A DNA stretch of 64,000 nucleotides from Burkholderia sp. 8Y (GTDB lineage: Bacteria > Pseudomonadota > Gammaproteobacteria > Burkholderiales > Burkholderiaceae), in the NCBI RefSeq assembly GCF_902506145.1, contig NZ_LR733548.1, positions 62,001 to 126,000 on the forward strand. The letters run 5' to 3'. Both the position numbers and the translations under genes were made by a program. Numbering within the stretch: position 1 is the stretch's first letter; the number at the start of each line of letters is the position of its first letter. Positions 1-8,523 of this stretch are shown here, piece by piece. The notes beneath the pieces are model-generated. The model had not been told where the DNA came from. It was given only the letters and a program-made list of their open reading frames with translations, and made no database searches.

Positions 1-109
1 CGATCTCGCCCCGTTCGCCTGATTCCTTCTCGATTGCCGCGCGCGCCTGCTTGCTCAGTGCGCCTCCGCTGACCCACCATAGAAGCGTATGGGTGTCCAG
101 CACGATCAC
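1..109 (-). CDS. vapC: VapC-type PIN-domain toxin, partial (cut by window edge)
   Basis: The minus strand reads VIVLDTHTLLWWV at the start, the hallmark N-terminus of PIN-domain RNases of the VapC family, with the first acidic metal ligand (D5) in place. Only about 36 residues are inside the window and the gene runs off the left edge. The start codon is a GTG that overlaps the TGA stop of the antitoxin gene (GTGA), so the two are translationally coupled, as usual for type II toxin-antitoxin pairs. The expected role, from the family, is endonucleolytic cleavage of RNA held in check by the upstream antitoxin. The remaining acidic residues cannot be seen, so activity cannot be judged. Confidence 0.85.
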   Translation of the reverse strand, partial: MIVLDTHTLLWWVSGGALSKQARAAIEKESGERGEI

Positions 110-342
110 CGGTACGCCTCCCAGTCGTCCTCGCCGATCGGCTCGAACGGGTCTTCGCAAAACAGCACGCTGCCGCGCAACTCCTCCAGCGGCGTCAGCG
201 CCGAGTCGTCATACCGCCTGATTTCCAGCACGGGCTTTCCATGGTCCGTCACGATCATGCTTTCTCCTGTCGATTCGACGAGCCGAAAATATTCAAGCGC
301 CTTTGCCTTGAACTCTGATTTCGACACTCGCTTGTGAGACAT
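106..342 (-). CDS. vapB: Phd/YefM-type antitoxin of the VapBC pair
   Basis: A 78-residue protein with the typical antitoxin N-terminal half (ALEYFRLVESTGE, then VTDHGKPVLEIR), which in this family dimerises and binds the operon promoter. The acidic C-terminal tail (FCEDPFEPIGEDDWEAYR) would wrap the toxin. The ATG at 342 is chosen because AGGGCGG lies about 6 bases upstream; an in-frame GTG 18 bases earlier would absorb this ribosome binding site. The stop codon overlaps the toxin start. Autoregulation is expected from the family, but no operator palindrome is evident in the short upstream region. Confidence 0.85.
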   Translation of the reverse strand: MSHKRVSKSEFKAKALEYFRLVESTGESMIVTDHGKPVLEIRRYDDSALTPLEELRGSVLFCEDPFEPIGEDDWEAYR

Positions 343-419
343 GATATCCGCCCTAGTCACGTGATGGTGGTCATTTTAGGCTCGGCCGGATGGAATAGGC
401 AAAGCGGACTTTTTCGACC

Positions 420-455
420 TCAAAAGAAAAACGCGACGGCTTTCACCGTCGCGTT
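420..455 (-). terminator. Rho-independent terminator of the cstA-ybdD operon
   Basis: A perfect 10-bp stem (AACGCGACGG at 430-439 pairing with CCGTCGCGTT at 446-455) has a 6-base loop. On the minus strand it is followed by TTTTCTTTTG. It lies 33 bases downstream of the ybdD stop codon, so it most likely ends the cstA-ybdD transcript. Confidence 0.85.
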
Positions 456-487
456 CGCACTCACTGCCTTCAAGCGTCAGTCAAAGA

Positions 488-682
488 TCAACAACACTTC
501 CCTGCCCCCGACCCATACCTCGCCTCCTGCCGCTCGCGAAAGAACTCCGCGTACGTCATCACGGGCTTGTCGGGATGCGTGGTCTGCATGTGCGTGACGT
601 ACGCATCGTAATCAGGCATGCCGACCATCAGGCGCATTGCCTGGCCGAGATACCGTCCCGCCTGTCGAAGATCGCTGAGCAT
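488..682 (-). CDS. ybdD: YbdD/YjiX family small protein (CstA partner)
   Basis: A 64-residue protein containing YLGQAMRLMVGMPDYDAYV and MTYAEFFRERQEARYG and ending in GKCC. This closely follows the pattern of E. coli YbdD, which is also about 65 residues and ends in two cysteines. YbdD-like proteins are encoded directly after cstA or btsT transporters and are reported to be needed for pyruvate uptake by them. The gene starts 17 bases after the cstA stop, so the two form one operon ended by the hairpin at 430-455. The role as transporter partner is known for the family; here it is inferred from context. Confidence 0.9.
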   Translation of the reverse strand: MLSDLRQAGRYLGQAMRLMVGMPDYDAYVTHMQTTHPDKPVMTYAEFFRERQEARYGSGAGKCC

Positions 683-699
683 ATCGGTCACTCCAGAAG

Positions 700-2784
700 T
701 CAATGACCCGCGCGGACCGTCGCGCCGCCGCCCGTGGGCATCGGCTCGAACGGCGTTTCGCGCACCGTCGGCCGCGCCTCGCGGCGCGCGCGCAGCACGA
801 CGAGCACGCCGTACACCGCAATGCTCACCACGACGAACATGAACAAACCCGACAGCGCGGCATCGACGTAATCGTTGAAGATGATGCGCTGCATCTCCGG
901 CAACGACTTCGCCGGCGCCATCACCTTGCCCGCGTCGAACGCGTCGCGCAGCTTGCCGGCATGCGCGAGGAAACCGACCTTCGGGTTCGCGTCGAAGATC
1001 TTCTGCCAGCCGGCAGTCAGCGTGCAGATGAGCAGCCACACGGTCGGGATGATCGTCACCCACGCGAAACGCTCGCGCTTCATCTTGAACAGCACGACGG
1101 TGCCGAGCGTCAGCGCGATGCCGGCGAGCATCTGATTCGAGATGCCGAAGAGCGGCCACAGCGTATTGATGCCGCCGAACGGATCGACCACGCCCTGATA
1201 CAGGAAGTAGCCCCACGCCGCGACGCACAAGCCCGTGGCGATCAGATTGGCCACCAGCGATTCCGTGCGGCGCAGCGCCGGATGGAACGTGCCGAGCAGG
1301 TCTTGCAGCATGAAGCGCCCGGCGCGCGTGCCGGCATCGACCGCGGTCAGAATGAAAAGCGCCTCGAAAAGAATCGCGAAGTGATACCAGAACGCCATCA
1401 TCGCCTGGCCGCCGATTACGCGATGCAGAATCTCCGCCATGCCGACGGCAAGCGTCGGCGCGCCGCCCGCACGCGCGACGATGGTGGTCTCGCCCACGGC
1501 CTTCGCGGTCGAGGTGAGCATGTCCGGCGTGAGCGTGAAGCCCCACGACGTCACCGTGTGCGCGATGGCGTCCGGCGTGGTGCCGAGCAGCGCGGCCGGG
1601 CTGTTCATCGCGAAGTAGACGCCGGGCTCGATCACGCACGCGGCGACGAGCGCCATGATCGCGACGAACGATTCCATCAGCATCGCGCCGTAGCCGATAA
1701 AGCGCATGTTCACTTCGTTGTCGATCATCTTGGGCGTGGTGCCCGACGAGATCAGCGCGTGGAAGCCCGACACCGCGCCGCACGCGATCGTGATGAAGAG
1801 GAACGGGAACAGGTTGCCCGCCCAGACCGGACCCGAGCCGTCGACGAACTTCGTGAACGCGGGCATCTTCAGTTCCGGCGCGACGATCAGAATGCCGATC
1901 GCGAGGCCGAGAATCGTGCCGATTTTGAGGAACGTCGAAAGATAATCGCGCGGCGCGAGCAGCAGCCACACCGGCAGCACGGAAGCGATGAAGCCGTACC
2001 CGATCAGAATCCACGTCAGCTGAATGCCCGTGAACGTGAAGAATGGCGCGAGCGTCGGCGATTGCGCGACCTGTCCGCCGTAGGTGATCGCGAGCATCAG
2101 CAGCACGAAGCCGATGATCGACACTTCGCCGATCCGCCCCGGACGAATGAAGCGCGTATAGATGCCCATGAAGAGCGCAATCGGAATCGTCGCGGCGACG
2201 GTGAACGTGCCCCACGGCGAATTCGTGAGCGCCTTCACGACGATCAGCGCGAGCACTGCGAGAATGATCACCATGATGAGGAACGCGCCGAACAGCGCGA
2301 TCACGCCGGGCACGGTCCCCAGTTCCATCTTGATGAGATCGCCGAGGGAGCGGCCGTCGCGGCGCGTCGAAATGAATAGCACGACGAAATCCTGCACCGC
2401 GCCCGCGAACACGACGCCCGCGAGAATCCACAGCATGCCGGGCGTGTAGCCCATCTGCGCGGCCAGCACCGGACCGACGAGCGGACCCGCGCCTGCAATC
2501 GCCGCGAAATGGTGGCCGAACAGCACGTATTTGTTGGTCGGCACGTAGTCGAGGCCGTCGTTGTGGCGCACGGCCGGCGTCATGCGCAAGCCGTCGAGCT
2601 TCAGCACCGTTCCCGCGATGAAGCGCGAATAAAAGCGATACGCGATGAGATACACGCAGACCGCCGCGATGACGATCCATAGTGCGCTGACCCGCTCGCC
2701 GTGCCCGAGCGCGATGGTGCCGAATGCGAACGCGCCCAGCAGCGCGAGCGCGATCCATACCAGGAATCCGGAAGCCCGATTCAT
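700..2784 (-). CDS. cstA: Carbon starvation protein A, pyruvate/peptide transporter
   Basis: A 694-residue multi-spanning inner-membrane protein, close to E. coli CstA (701 residues). It starts with a hydrophobic segment (SGFLVWIALALLGAFAFGTI), followed by the CstA-type segments YDSR-like YRFYSRFIAGTVLKLDG, GHHFAAIAGAGPLVGPVLAAQ and LGDLIKMELG. The ATG at 2784 is preceded by AAGGAGACACC; the open frame extends 108 bases further upstream but without a good ribosome binding site. CstA proteins import peptides or pyruvate during carbon limitation. The adjacent divergent sensor kinase/regulator pair is the likely controller, by analogy with BtsSR controlling BtsT. The substrate cannot be decided from sequence alone. 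Confidence 0.93.
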   Translation of the reverse strand: MNRASGFLVWIALALLGAFAFGTIALGHGERVSALWIVIAAVCVYLIAYRFYSRFIAGTVLKLDGLRMTPAVRHNDGLDYVPTNKYVLFGHHFAAIAGAGPLVGPVLAAQMGYTPGMLWILAGVVFAGAVQDFVVLFISTRRDGRSLGDLIKMELGTVPGVIALFGAFLIMVIILAVLALIVVKALTNSPWGTFTVAATIPIALFMGIYTRFIRPGRIGEVSIIGFVLLMLAITYGGQVAQSPTLAPFFTFTGIQLTWILIGYGFIASVLPVWLLLAPRDYLSTFLKIGTILGLAIGILIVAPELKMPAFTKFVDGSGPVWAGNLFPFLFITIACGAVSGFHALISSGTTPKMIDNEVNMRFIGYGAMLMESFVAIMALVAACVIEPGVYFAMNSPAALLGTTPDAIAHTVTSWGFTLTPDMLTSTAKAVGETTIVARAGGAPTLAVGMAEILHRVIGGQAMMAFWYHFAILFEALFILTAVDAGTRAGRFMLQDLLGTFHPALRRTESLVANLIATGLCVAAWGYFLYQGVVDPFGGINTLWPLFGISNQMLAGIALTLGTVVLFKMKRERFAWVTIIPTVWLLICTLTAGWQKIFDANPKVGFLAHAGKLRDAFDAGKVMAPAKSLPEMQRIIFNDYVDAALSGLFMFVVVSIAVYGVLVVLRARREARPTVRETPFEPMPTGGGATVRAGH

Positions 2785-2891
2785 GGTGTCTCCTTTTTGA
2801 GTAAGTCTTGGATGTCCGCCCGCGCGGCTCGAGCCGTGGGGCGCCTCGGGCGTGTAGTATTCGCCTTCGTCCCGGACCTCACAACCGGACA

Positions 2892-2925
2892 ACTACGTAC
2901 GCGCTCTACGCGGTACTACGTAGAG
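2892..2925. promoter_or_regulatory. Candidate response-regulator operator between cstA and its two-component genes
   Basis: The 160-bp divergent region holds two copies of ACTACGTA (2892-2899 and 2915-2922), 23 bp or about two helical turns apart. The second is part of an inverted repeat CTCTACG (2904-2910) and CGTAGAG (2919-2925). This spacing suits a dimeric LuxR-type regulator such as the one encoded at 4347. No direct evidence of binding exists. Confidence 0.45.
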
Positions 2926-2944
2926 CATCGAACGTTCCAGCGTC

Positions 2945-4357
2945 ATGAACCTGAAAGCCAAGATTGTTTTGCTCGCCATCGTGCCGTTCGCGCTCGCCAT
3001 CGGCGGGATCGAGTATGGCGTGCGCCAGCAGGCGACGACGCTCGCCCGCGCCCAGCACGCGACGCTGCAAACGGCGTACATGTCGAGCAAGGAAGTCGAG
3101 TTGCGGCATTATGTCGAGCTGGCGAAGAGCGCCATCGCGCCGTACTACGACGCGCGGGCAGACGATCCGCGCAGCGACGACGAACGCCGCCAGCTTGCGC
3201 TCGATGCGCTGCATCGTCTGGATTTCGGCCGCGACGGCTATTTTTTCGTCTACACGATGCACGGCAAGTCGCTGATGCATCCCCGTCAGCCGAACCTCGT
3301 CGGGCGCGACTTGTGGACCATGCGCGATCCCGCAGGCGAACTGACCATCCAGCAACTGATTCGCGAAGCGTCGAAGGGCGGCGGCTACGTGCGGTACGTG
3401 TGGCAGCGGCCCTCGACCGGGCAACTCGCGCCGAAGCTCGGGTATGTCGTGCCGCTCGAACGCTGGGGCTGGATGATCGGCACCGGCATCTATCTGGAGG
3501 ATGTCGAGACGGCGCTCACGCGCATCGACGGTCAGGCCGCCGCGAACATCGACCGGACCGTGATGTGGATCGGCGGCATTGCGCTGGCGGCGCTCGGCGT
3601 GATTGCGTTGTGCGGCGCGGTGCTCAATATCAGCGAGCATCGCAGCGCGGACGCGAAGCTCAAGCGGCTCGCGCGGCAGGTGGTCGAATCGCAGGAGCAC
3701 GAGCGGGCGCGGCTGTCGCGCGAACTGCACGACGGCATCAGCCAGATGCTGGTGTCCGTCAAGCTGCTGCTGGAATCGGCGCTCGCGCGCTTTGAACGCG
3801 CGCCCGCGCGCGAGACCGCCGCCGAAGCCGCGCTCGCCACGGGCCTCGGGCGTCTCGCCGCGACTTTGCGCGAAGTGCGCCGCATCTCGCACGCGCTGCG
3901 CCCCACGATGCTCGATGATCTCGGCCTCGCCGCCGCGCTGGAACAACTCGCGCGCGAGATGGACGGGCAGGACGGCATCGAAGTGCGCTTCGAGCGGACG
4001 GCGGGCGGCAAGCCGTCCACGCTGCCCGATCCGGTCAATACGGTGCTATTTCGCATCGCGCAGGAGGCGCTGAACAACATTACGCGGCACGCGCGCGCCA
4101 CGCGGGCGACGCTCGCGCTGGATGTGGCGCCGAACGCAGTGCGGCTCGTCGTCAGCGACAACGGCCGCGGTTTCGACGCGCCATCCGCGCTCGCCGATCC
4201 GGCGAGCGGTCTCGGCCTGCGCAACATGCGCGAACGGCTCGACACGCTCGGCGGCACGCTCGCCATCCAGTCGCAACTGGGCCGCACGGCGCTCACGGCG
4301 CATGTGCCGCTGCCGCTGTCCGCCCCGACTCTGCAAGGATTGTCCGATGACGCCTGA
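2945..4357 (+). CDS. Cache-domain sensor histidine kinase (HisKA_3 type)
   Basis: A 470-residue kinase. Membrane segments at about 7-25 and 206-228 flank a periplasmic sensor of roughly 180 residues with single-Cache features (DGYFFVYTMHGKSLMHP and GWMIGTGIYLEDVE). A HisKA_3 domain follows, with the phosphoacceptor H262 in RLSRELHDGISQ, then a GHKL ATPase with NNITRHARA, DNGRGF and GLGLRNMRERL. Cache sensors often bind small organic acids, so a pyruvate-like or acetate-like signal is plausible given the divergent cstA. The 3' end overlaps the regulator gene by 11 bases, indicating translational coupling. The ligand is inference. Confidence 0.9.
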   Translation: MNLKAKIVLLAIVPFALAIGGIEYGVRQQATTLARAQHATLQTAYMSSKEVELRHYVELAKSAIAPYYDARADDPRSDDERRQLALDALHRLDFGRDGYFFVYTMHGKSLMHPRQPNLVGRDLWTMRDPAGELTIQQLIREASKGGGYVRYVWQRPSTGQLAPKLGYVVPLERWGWMIGTGIYLEDVETALTRIDGQAAANIDRTVMWIGGIALAALGVIALCGAVLNISEHRSADAKLKRLARQVVESQEHERARLSRELHDGISQMLVSVKLLLESALARFERAPARETAAEAALATGLGRLAATLREVRRISHALRPTMLDDLGLAAALEQLAREMDGQDGIEVRFERTAGGKPSTLPDPVNTVLFRIAQEALNNITRHARATRATLALDVAPNAVRLVVSDNGRGFDAPSALADPASGLGLRNMRERLDTLGGTLAIQSQLGRTALTAHVPLPLSAPTLQGLSDDA

Positions 4358-4985
4358 ACCCGCCCAACTGCTGCTCGTCGACGATCATCCGCTCGTGCGC
4401 GACGGCCTGCGCGCGCGGCTCGAAGCCGTGCCGCGTCTGTCGGTCATCGGGGAAGCGGGCAACGGCCACGAGGCGCTCGCGCTCGCCGCCGACGAAGCGA
4501 CCCGGCCCGATCTCGTGCTGATGGACGTCGGCATGGCGGGCATGAGCGGCATCGAACTGGCGGCGCGGTTCCACGAATGCTTCCCCGCTATTCGCGTGCT
4601 GATGCTCTCGATGCACGACAACGTGGAATACGTGATGCAGGCCGTGCGCGCGGGCGCGAGCGGCTACGTGCTGAAGGATTCGCCCGCCGCCGAAATCATT
4701 CAGGCGATCGACGCGGTACTCGCCGGCAAGACCTTCTTCAGCGCGGGACTGGCCGCCCGCATGATTCAGGCTCAGGCGATGCAAACGCCGCTCGAACGCC
4801 TGACGCCGCGCGAGCGCGATATTCTCGATGCGCTCGCAGAGGGCCTGTCGAGCAAGCAGATTGCAACGCAGCACGGCCTGTCGGTCCGCACGGTCGAGAC
4901 GCACCGGCTCAATCTGAAGCGCAAACTGTCCATCGATGGACAGGCGGAGCTGATCAAGTTCGCCGTGGAGAATCGGCGCGGCTAG
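4347..4985 (+). CDS. NarL/LuxR-family response regulator
   Basis: A 212-residue regulator. The receiver domain has the acidic pair VDDHPLVRDG (D12, D13), phosphoacceptor D60 in LVLMDVGM and the conserved lysine in GYVLKDS. The C-terminal LuxR helix-turn-helix reads LTPRERDILDALAEG then SVRTVETHRLNLKRKL. The ATG at 4347 lies inside the kinase gene and is the only start giving an intact receiver. It is partner of the preceding kinase and the probable activator of cstA-ybdD through the ACTACGTA repeats. The stop codon is one base away from the convergent hpnM stop. Confidence 0.92.
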   Translation: MTPEPAQLLLVDDHPLVRDGLRARLEAVPRLSVIGEAGNGHEALALAADEATRPDLVLMDVGMAGMSGIELAARFHECFPAIRVLMLSMHDNVEYVMQAVRAGASGYVLKDSPAAEIIQAIDAVLAGKTFFSAGLAARMIQAQAMQTPLERLTPRERDILDALAEGLSSKQIATQHGLSVRTVETHRLNLKRKLSIDGQAELIKFAVENRRG

Positions 4986-4986
4986 T

Positions 4987-5604
4987 TCAGCCGGCCGAGC
5001 GCGCGTTGTGTTCGGACAGGTATTTAATCAGGCCGTCCACGCCGCCCTTCTGAAGCTGGCCGGCGAACTGCTGCTGATAGACCTGGATAAGCCAGGCGCC
5101 CATCATGTCGATGTCGTAGATTTTCCAGCCCTGCGCCGTCTTGCCGAGGCGATAACGCACGGGGTTGTCGCCGCCCGTCGACACGACGTGCGATTCGACC
5201 ACGGCGTCTTTCGCGCCCGCGTCGAGGTTCGGTGGATCGAAGCGGAACGTCACGTCCTGATCCCGCAATTGCGCGAGCGAAGCCGCATACGTGTGCACGA
5301 CCAGCGTCTGGAACTGGTCGTAAAGCTGCTTTTGCTGCTCGGGCGTGGCGCTGGCCCACGCCTTGCCCAATGCAATGCGCGTGGTGCGCTGAAAGTCCGT
5401 GGCGGGCAAAAAGCGCGCTTGCACGAGTTGCGTGATCTTCGCCATGTCGCCGCCGCGCGCTTGCGGGTCGGCCTTCATCGCGTTGACGGTGCCTTCGACC
5501 GCGCTTTTGACGACGGCCTCCGGGCTCGTTTGTGCGACCGCCGCGCCGGAAAACGACAGCGTGGCGAGGAGAAAAGCGAAGCAGACAGACAGATAGCGTT
5601 TCAT
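4987..5604 (-). CDS. hpnM: MlaC/Ttg2D-like periplasmic lipid-binding protein (HpnM-like)
   Basis: A 205-residue exported protein with a clear signal peptide cleaved after AAVAQ. The body has the MlaC fold signature, including LVQARFLPATDFQRTTRIALG, YDQFQTLVVHTYAASL and WKIYDIDMMGAWLIQVYQQQF. MlaC proteins ferry phospholipids across the periplasm; the hopanoid-associated version is called HpnM. Assignment to the hopanoid system rests on the divergent hpnN gene 260 bp away and the hopanoid synthesis operon nearby. A general phospholipid role (MlaC) is the alternative, but no mlaFED genes are present here. Confidence 0.8.
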   Translation of the reverse strand: MKRYLSVCFAFLLATLSFSGAAVAQTSPEAVVKSAVEGTVNAMKADPQARGGDMAKITQLVQARFLPATDFQRTTRIALGKAWASATPEQQKQLYDQFQTLVVHTYAASLAQLRDQDVTFRFDPPNLDAGAKDAVVESHVVSTGGDNPVRYRLGKTAQGWKIYDIDMMGAWLIQVYQQQFAGQLQKGGVDGLIKYLSEHNARSAG

Positions 5605-5865
5605 GGCACCCGTTCTCTAATGATCCAATTGTTCGGCGCAACTCGCGAGGCGGTCGAGCCAGTATATCGACAGACCAGTGGGCCGACAGTTCACCGCGCT
5701 CCCGACCGCGCCGTCTCCACCGGTATACTTGCGCGGCATCAACCGTCGTCGTTGGACTCGCGGTTCGGCCGCCAAAGCGAAAGCCGGCGCGAACCCGGCA
5801 GCGCCATCACGCGGCTCGCGACATGCGGTCCGCGAAAATAACAGGACACACCAGGTAGCGTCTTC

Positions 5866-8523
5866 ATGCTGACGTCCAACATTACCCGTTTCGTCACGCT
5901 CGCCATTCGCCGGCCGGCGTGGATTATCGCCGCTTCGATTTTGCTCGGCATCCTCTCCACGATTTATGTCGTTCACCACTTCAAGATCAGCACCGACGTC
6001 AGCCAGTTGATCGAAAACGAGCCCGAATGGGCAGCGCGCGGCGACGCCATCGAGCAAGCCTTTCCGCAGCGCGGCGCCACGCTTTTGATCGTGGTGGAAG
6101 CGCCCGCCGCCGAATTCGCCGATGCCGCCGCGAACGAACTCGCCGCCGCGCTCGCCAAAGAGCCGGACCGCTTCAAGTCGGTCTCGCAGCCGGAAGGCGG
6201 CGAATTTTTCGCGCACAACGGCCTGCTTTATCTGCCGACGGACAAGGTCGATCAGATCACGAAGCAACTCGTGCAGGCGCGCCCGCTCATCAACACGCTG
6301 GCGCACGACCCCACGCTCACGGGCCTCGCGCAGACGCTGAACACGACGCTCAATGTGCCGTTGATGCTCGGTCAGGTCAATCTCGGCCAAATGGCCAATC
6401 TGCTCGGCCGCAGCGCGACCGTGCTGGACCGCGTGCTCGCGAACCAGCCCGCCGCGTTCTCGTGGCGCGATGTCGCCAATCCGGGCGGCGACGGACCCGG
6501 TCGCGCCTTCATCACCGTGTTGCCGCAGCTCAACTTCAGCGCGCTGAAAGCGGCGGCCGGCACGTCCGATGAAATCCGCGCGGTGGCCGCGAAGCTCGGC
6601 CTCGACAAGCGATACGGCGCGACGCTGCATCTGACGGGCGCGCAGCCGCTCGCCGACGAGGAATTCGCCTCCGTGCAGGACGGCGCGGCGCTCAACGGCG
6701 CGCTCACTTTCCTCGTCGTGCTGATGATTCTGTGGGTCGCGCTGCGCTCGAAGCGCATGATCCTCGCGGTGTTCATCACGCTGTTCGTCGGACTGTCGGT
6801 GACGGCCGCGCTGGGCCTCATGATGGTCCACGCGCTGAACATGATTTCCGTCGCGTTCATGGTGCTGTTCGTCGGGCTGGGCGTGGACTTCGGCATCCAG
6901 TTCGGCGTCAAGTATCGCGAAGAGCGGCATCGGCACAAACGGCTCGACGTCTCGCTCGCCGAAACCGCGCGGCATGTGGCCGTGCCGCTCACGCTCGCCG
7001 CGACCGCCACGGCCGCGAGCTTCTTCTCGTTCCTGCCGACCGCGTATCGCGGCGTGTCGGAGCTCGGGCTGATCGCGGGCGTCGGCATGTTCGTGGCGTA
7101 CGTGACGAACATGACGCTGCTGCCCGCGCTCATCAAGGTTTTCGCGCCGCCCGGCGAGCCGAAAGCGCCCGGCTTTCCGATGCTCGCGCCCGTCGATGAA
7201 TTCCTCGACCGCAATCGCAAGCCGGTGCTGATCGGCACACTCGTCGTCGTGATCGGCGCGCTGCCGCTGCTCTGGCACTTGCGCTTCGACTTCAATCCGC
7301 TGCATCTGAAAGACCCGCGCACCGAGTCGATGGCGACGCTCATCTCGCTCAAGGACTCGCCCGAAGCCGCGGTCAACGATGTCGCCGTGCTCGCCCCCTC
7401 GCTCGCGGACGCGGACCGCATCGCCGCGAAGCTGGACACGCTGCCGGAAGTGGAACGCGCGACGACGCTTTCGTCGCTCATTCCCGCCGATCAGCCCGCC
7501 AAGCTGAAGCTGATCCAGGCCGCCGCCGCTCAACTGCTGCCCGCGCTGGATCAGCCGGTGGCGTCGCCCGTGACGGACGCGGTGCGCGTCGCCACGCTCA
7601 AGCGCGTTTCGAGCCAGCTTTCGCTCGCCGCCGACGAGCATCCCGGCACAGGCGCGCCCGAAGCGAAGCATCTGTCGGCGACACTAGCGAAGCTCGCGCA
7701 AGCCGATGCCGCCACGCGCGACCGCGCCGAGCACGCGATGGCCGAGCCGCTGCGCCTCGCGCTCGCGCAGCTTCGCGCGCTGTTGCAGCCGAGCGAAATC
7801 GCGCGCGCGACGCTGCCGCCCGCGATGGTCGAGTCATGGGTGACGCCGGCCGGTCAGGCGCTCGTGAACGTCTCGCCGAAAGCGCCGCCGGGCGTCGATC
7901 CGAACGACGACACGCTGCTCGCGCACTTTGCGGACGCCGTGCAGCGCGTCGAGCCGAACGCGATCGGCGGGCCGATTTCCGTGCGCCATTCCGCCGAGGT
8001 CATCATCGCCGCGTTCGAGCATGCCGCGCTGTATTCGCTTATCGCCATCACCGTGCTGCTCTGGATCGCGCTGCGTCGTTTCGGCGATGTTCTGCGAACT
8101 TTGGTACCGTTGCTCGTTTCGGCGATCGTGACGCTGGAGTTGTGCGTCGTCTTCCGCATGCCGCTCAACTTCGCGAACATCATCGCGTTGCCGCTGATGC
8201 TGGGCGTCGGCGTCGCGTTCAAGATCTACTTCGTGATGGCATGGCGGCAAGGGCAGACGCGCCTTCTGCAATCGAGCCTCACGCACGCCGTGATGTTCAG
8301 CGCGGCCACCACCGCCACGGCTTTCGGCAGTCTCTGGTTTTCGCATCACCCGGGCACGTCGAGCATGGGACGGCTGCTGGCGCTGTCGCTCCTGTGCACG
8401 CTGATCGGCGCCGTGGTGTTTCAGCCGGTGCTGATGGGCAAGCCGCGCAAGGTGCGCGCGGCGGACCGCGCGAGGCTGCGTGCGAGCCAGCGGCATGACA
8501 ATCTAAGAGGAATTGAAGAATGA
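5866..8523 (+). CDS. hpnN: Hopanoid-associated RND transporter HpnN
   Basis: An 885-residue inner-membrane RND (MMPL) exporter. TM1 is near 16-35 (PAWIIAASILLGILSTIYVV). A large periplasmic loop follows, then a five-helix block starting at ALTFLVVLMILWVALRSKR with FVGLGVDFGIQFGVKYREERH, and a matching second half ending with PLMLGVGVAFKIYFVMAWRQG. Family members such as Burkholderia multivorans HpnN carry hopanoids towards the outer membrane. ATG 5866 follows AGGTAG. The stop overlaps the start of the MlaA-like gene (ATGA at 8520-8523), so export and outer-membrane lipoprotein functions are coupled. Hopanoid as cargo is known for the family and supported by neighbours. Confidence 0.93.
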   Translation: MLTSNITRFVTLAIRRPAWIIAASILLGILSTIYVVHHFKISTDVSQLIENEPEWAARGDAIEQAFPQRGATLLIVVEAPAAEFADAAANELAAALAKEPDRFKSVSQPEGGEFFAHNGLLYLPTDKVDQITKQLVQARPLINTLAHDPTLTGLAQTLNTTLNVPLMLGQVNLGQMANLLGRSATVLDRVLANQPAAFSWRDVANPGGDGPGRAFITVLPQLNFSALKAAAGTSDEIRAVAAKLGLDKRYGATLHLTGAQPLADEEFASVQDGAALNGALTFLVVLMILWVALRSKRMILAVFITLFVGLSVTAALGLMMVHALNMISVAFMVLFVGLGVDFGIQFGVKYREERHRHKRLDVSLAETARHVAVPLTLAATATAASFFSFLPTAYRGVSELGLIAGVGMFVAYVTNMTLLPALIKVFAPPGEPKAPGFPMLAPVDEFLDRNRKPVLIGTLVVVIGALPLLWHLRFDFNPLHLKDPRTESMATLISLKDSPEAAVNDVAVLAPSLADADRIAAKLDTLPEVERATTLSSLIPADQPAKLKLIQAAAAQLLPALDQPVASPVTDAVRVATLKRVSSQLSLAADEHPGTGAPEAKHLSATLAKLAQADAATRDRAEHAMAEPLRLALAQLRALLQPSEIARATLPPAMVESWVTPAGQALVNVSPKAPPGVDPNDDTLLAHFADAVQRVEPNAIGGPISVRHSAEVIIAAFEHAALYSLIAITVLLWIALRRFGDVLRTLVPLLVSAIVTLELCVVFRMPLNFANIIALPLMLGVGVAFKIYFVMAWRQGQTRLLQSSLTHAVMFSAATTATAFGSLWFSHHPGTSSMGRLLALSLLCTLIGAVVFQPVLMGKPRKVRAADRARLRASQRHDNLRGIEE

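Noticed and set aside
703..2379. Long plus-strand open frame (558 codons) opposite cstA
   Set aside because: Arginine/histidine-rich shadow caused by high G+C in the codon positions of cstA; no domain and no ribosome binding site. The same applies to other long frames opposite real genes (for example 10917-13820, 16826-19399 and 29736-31847).
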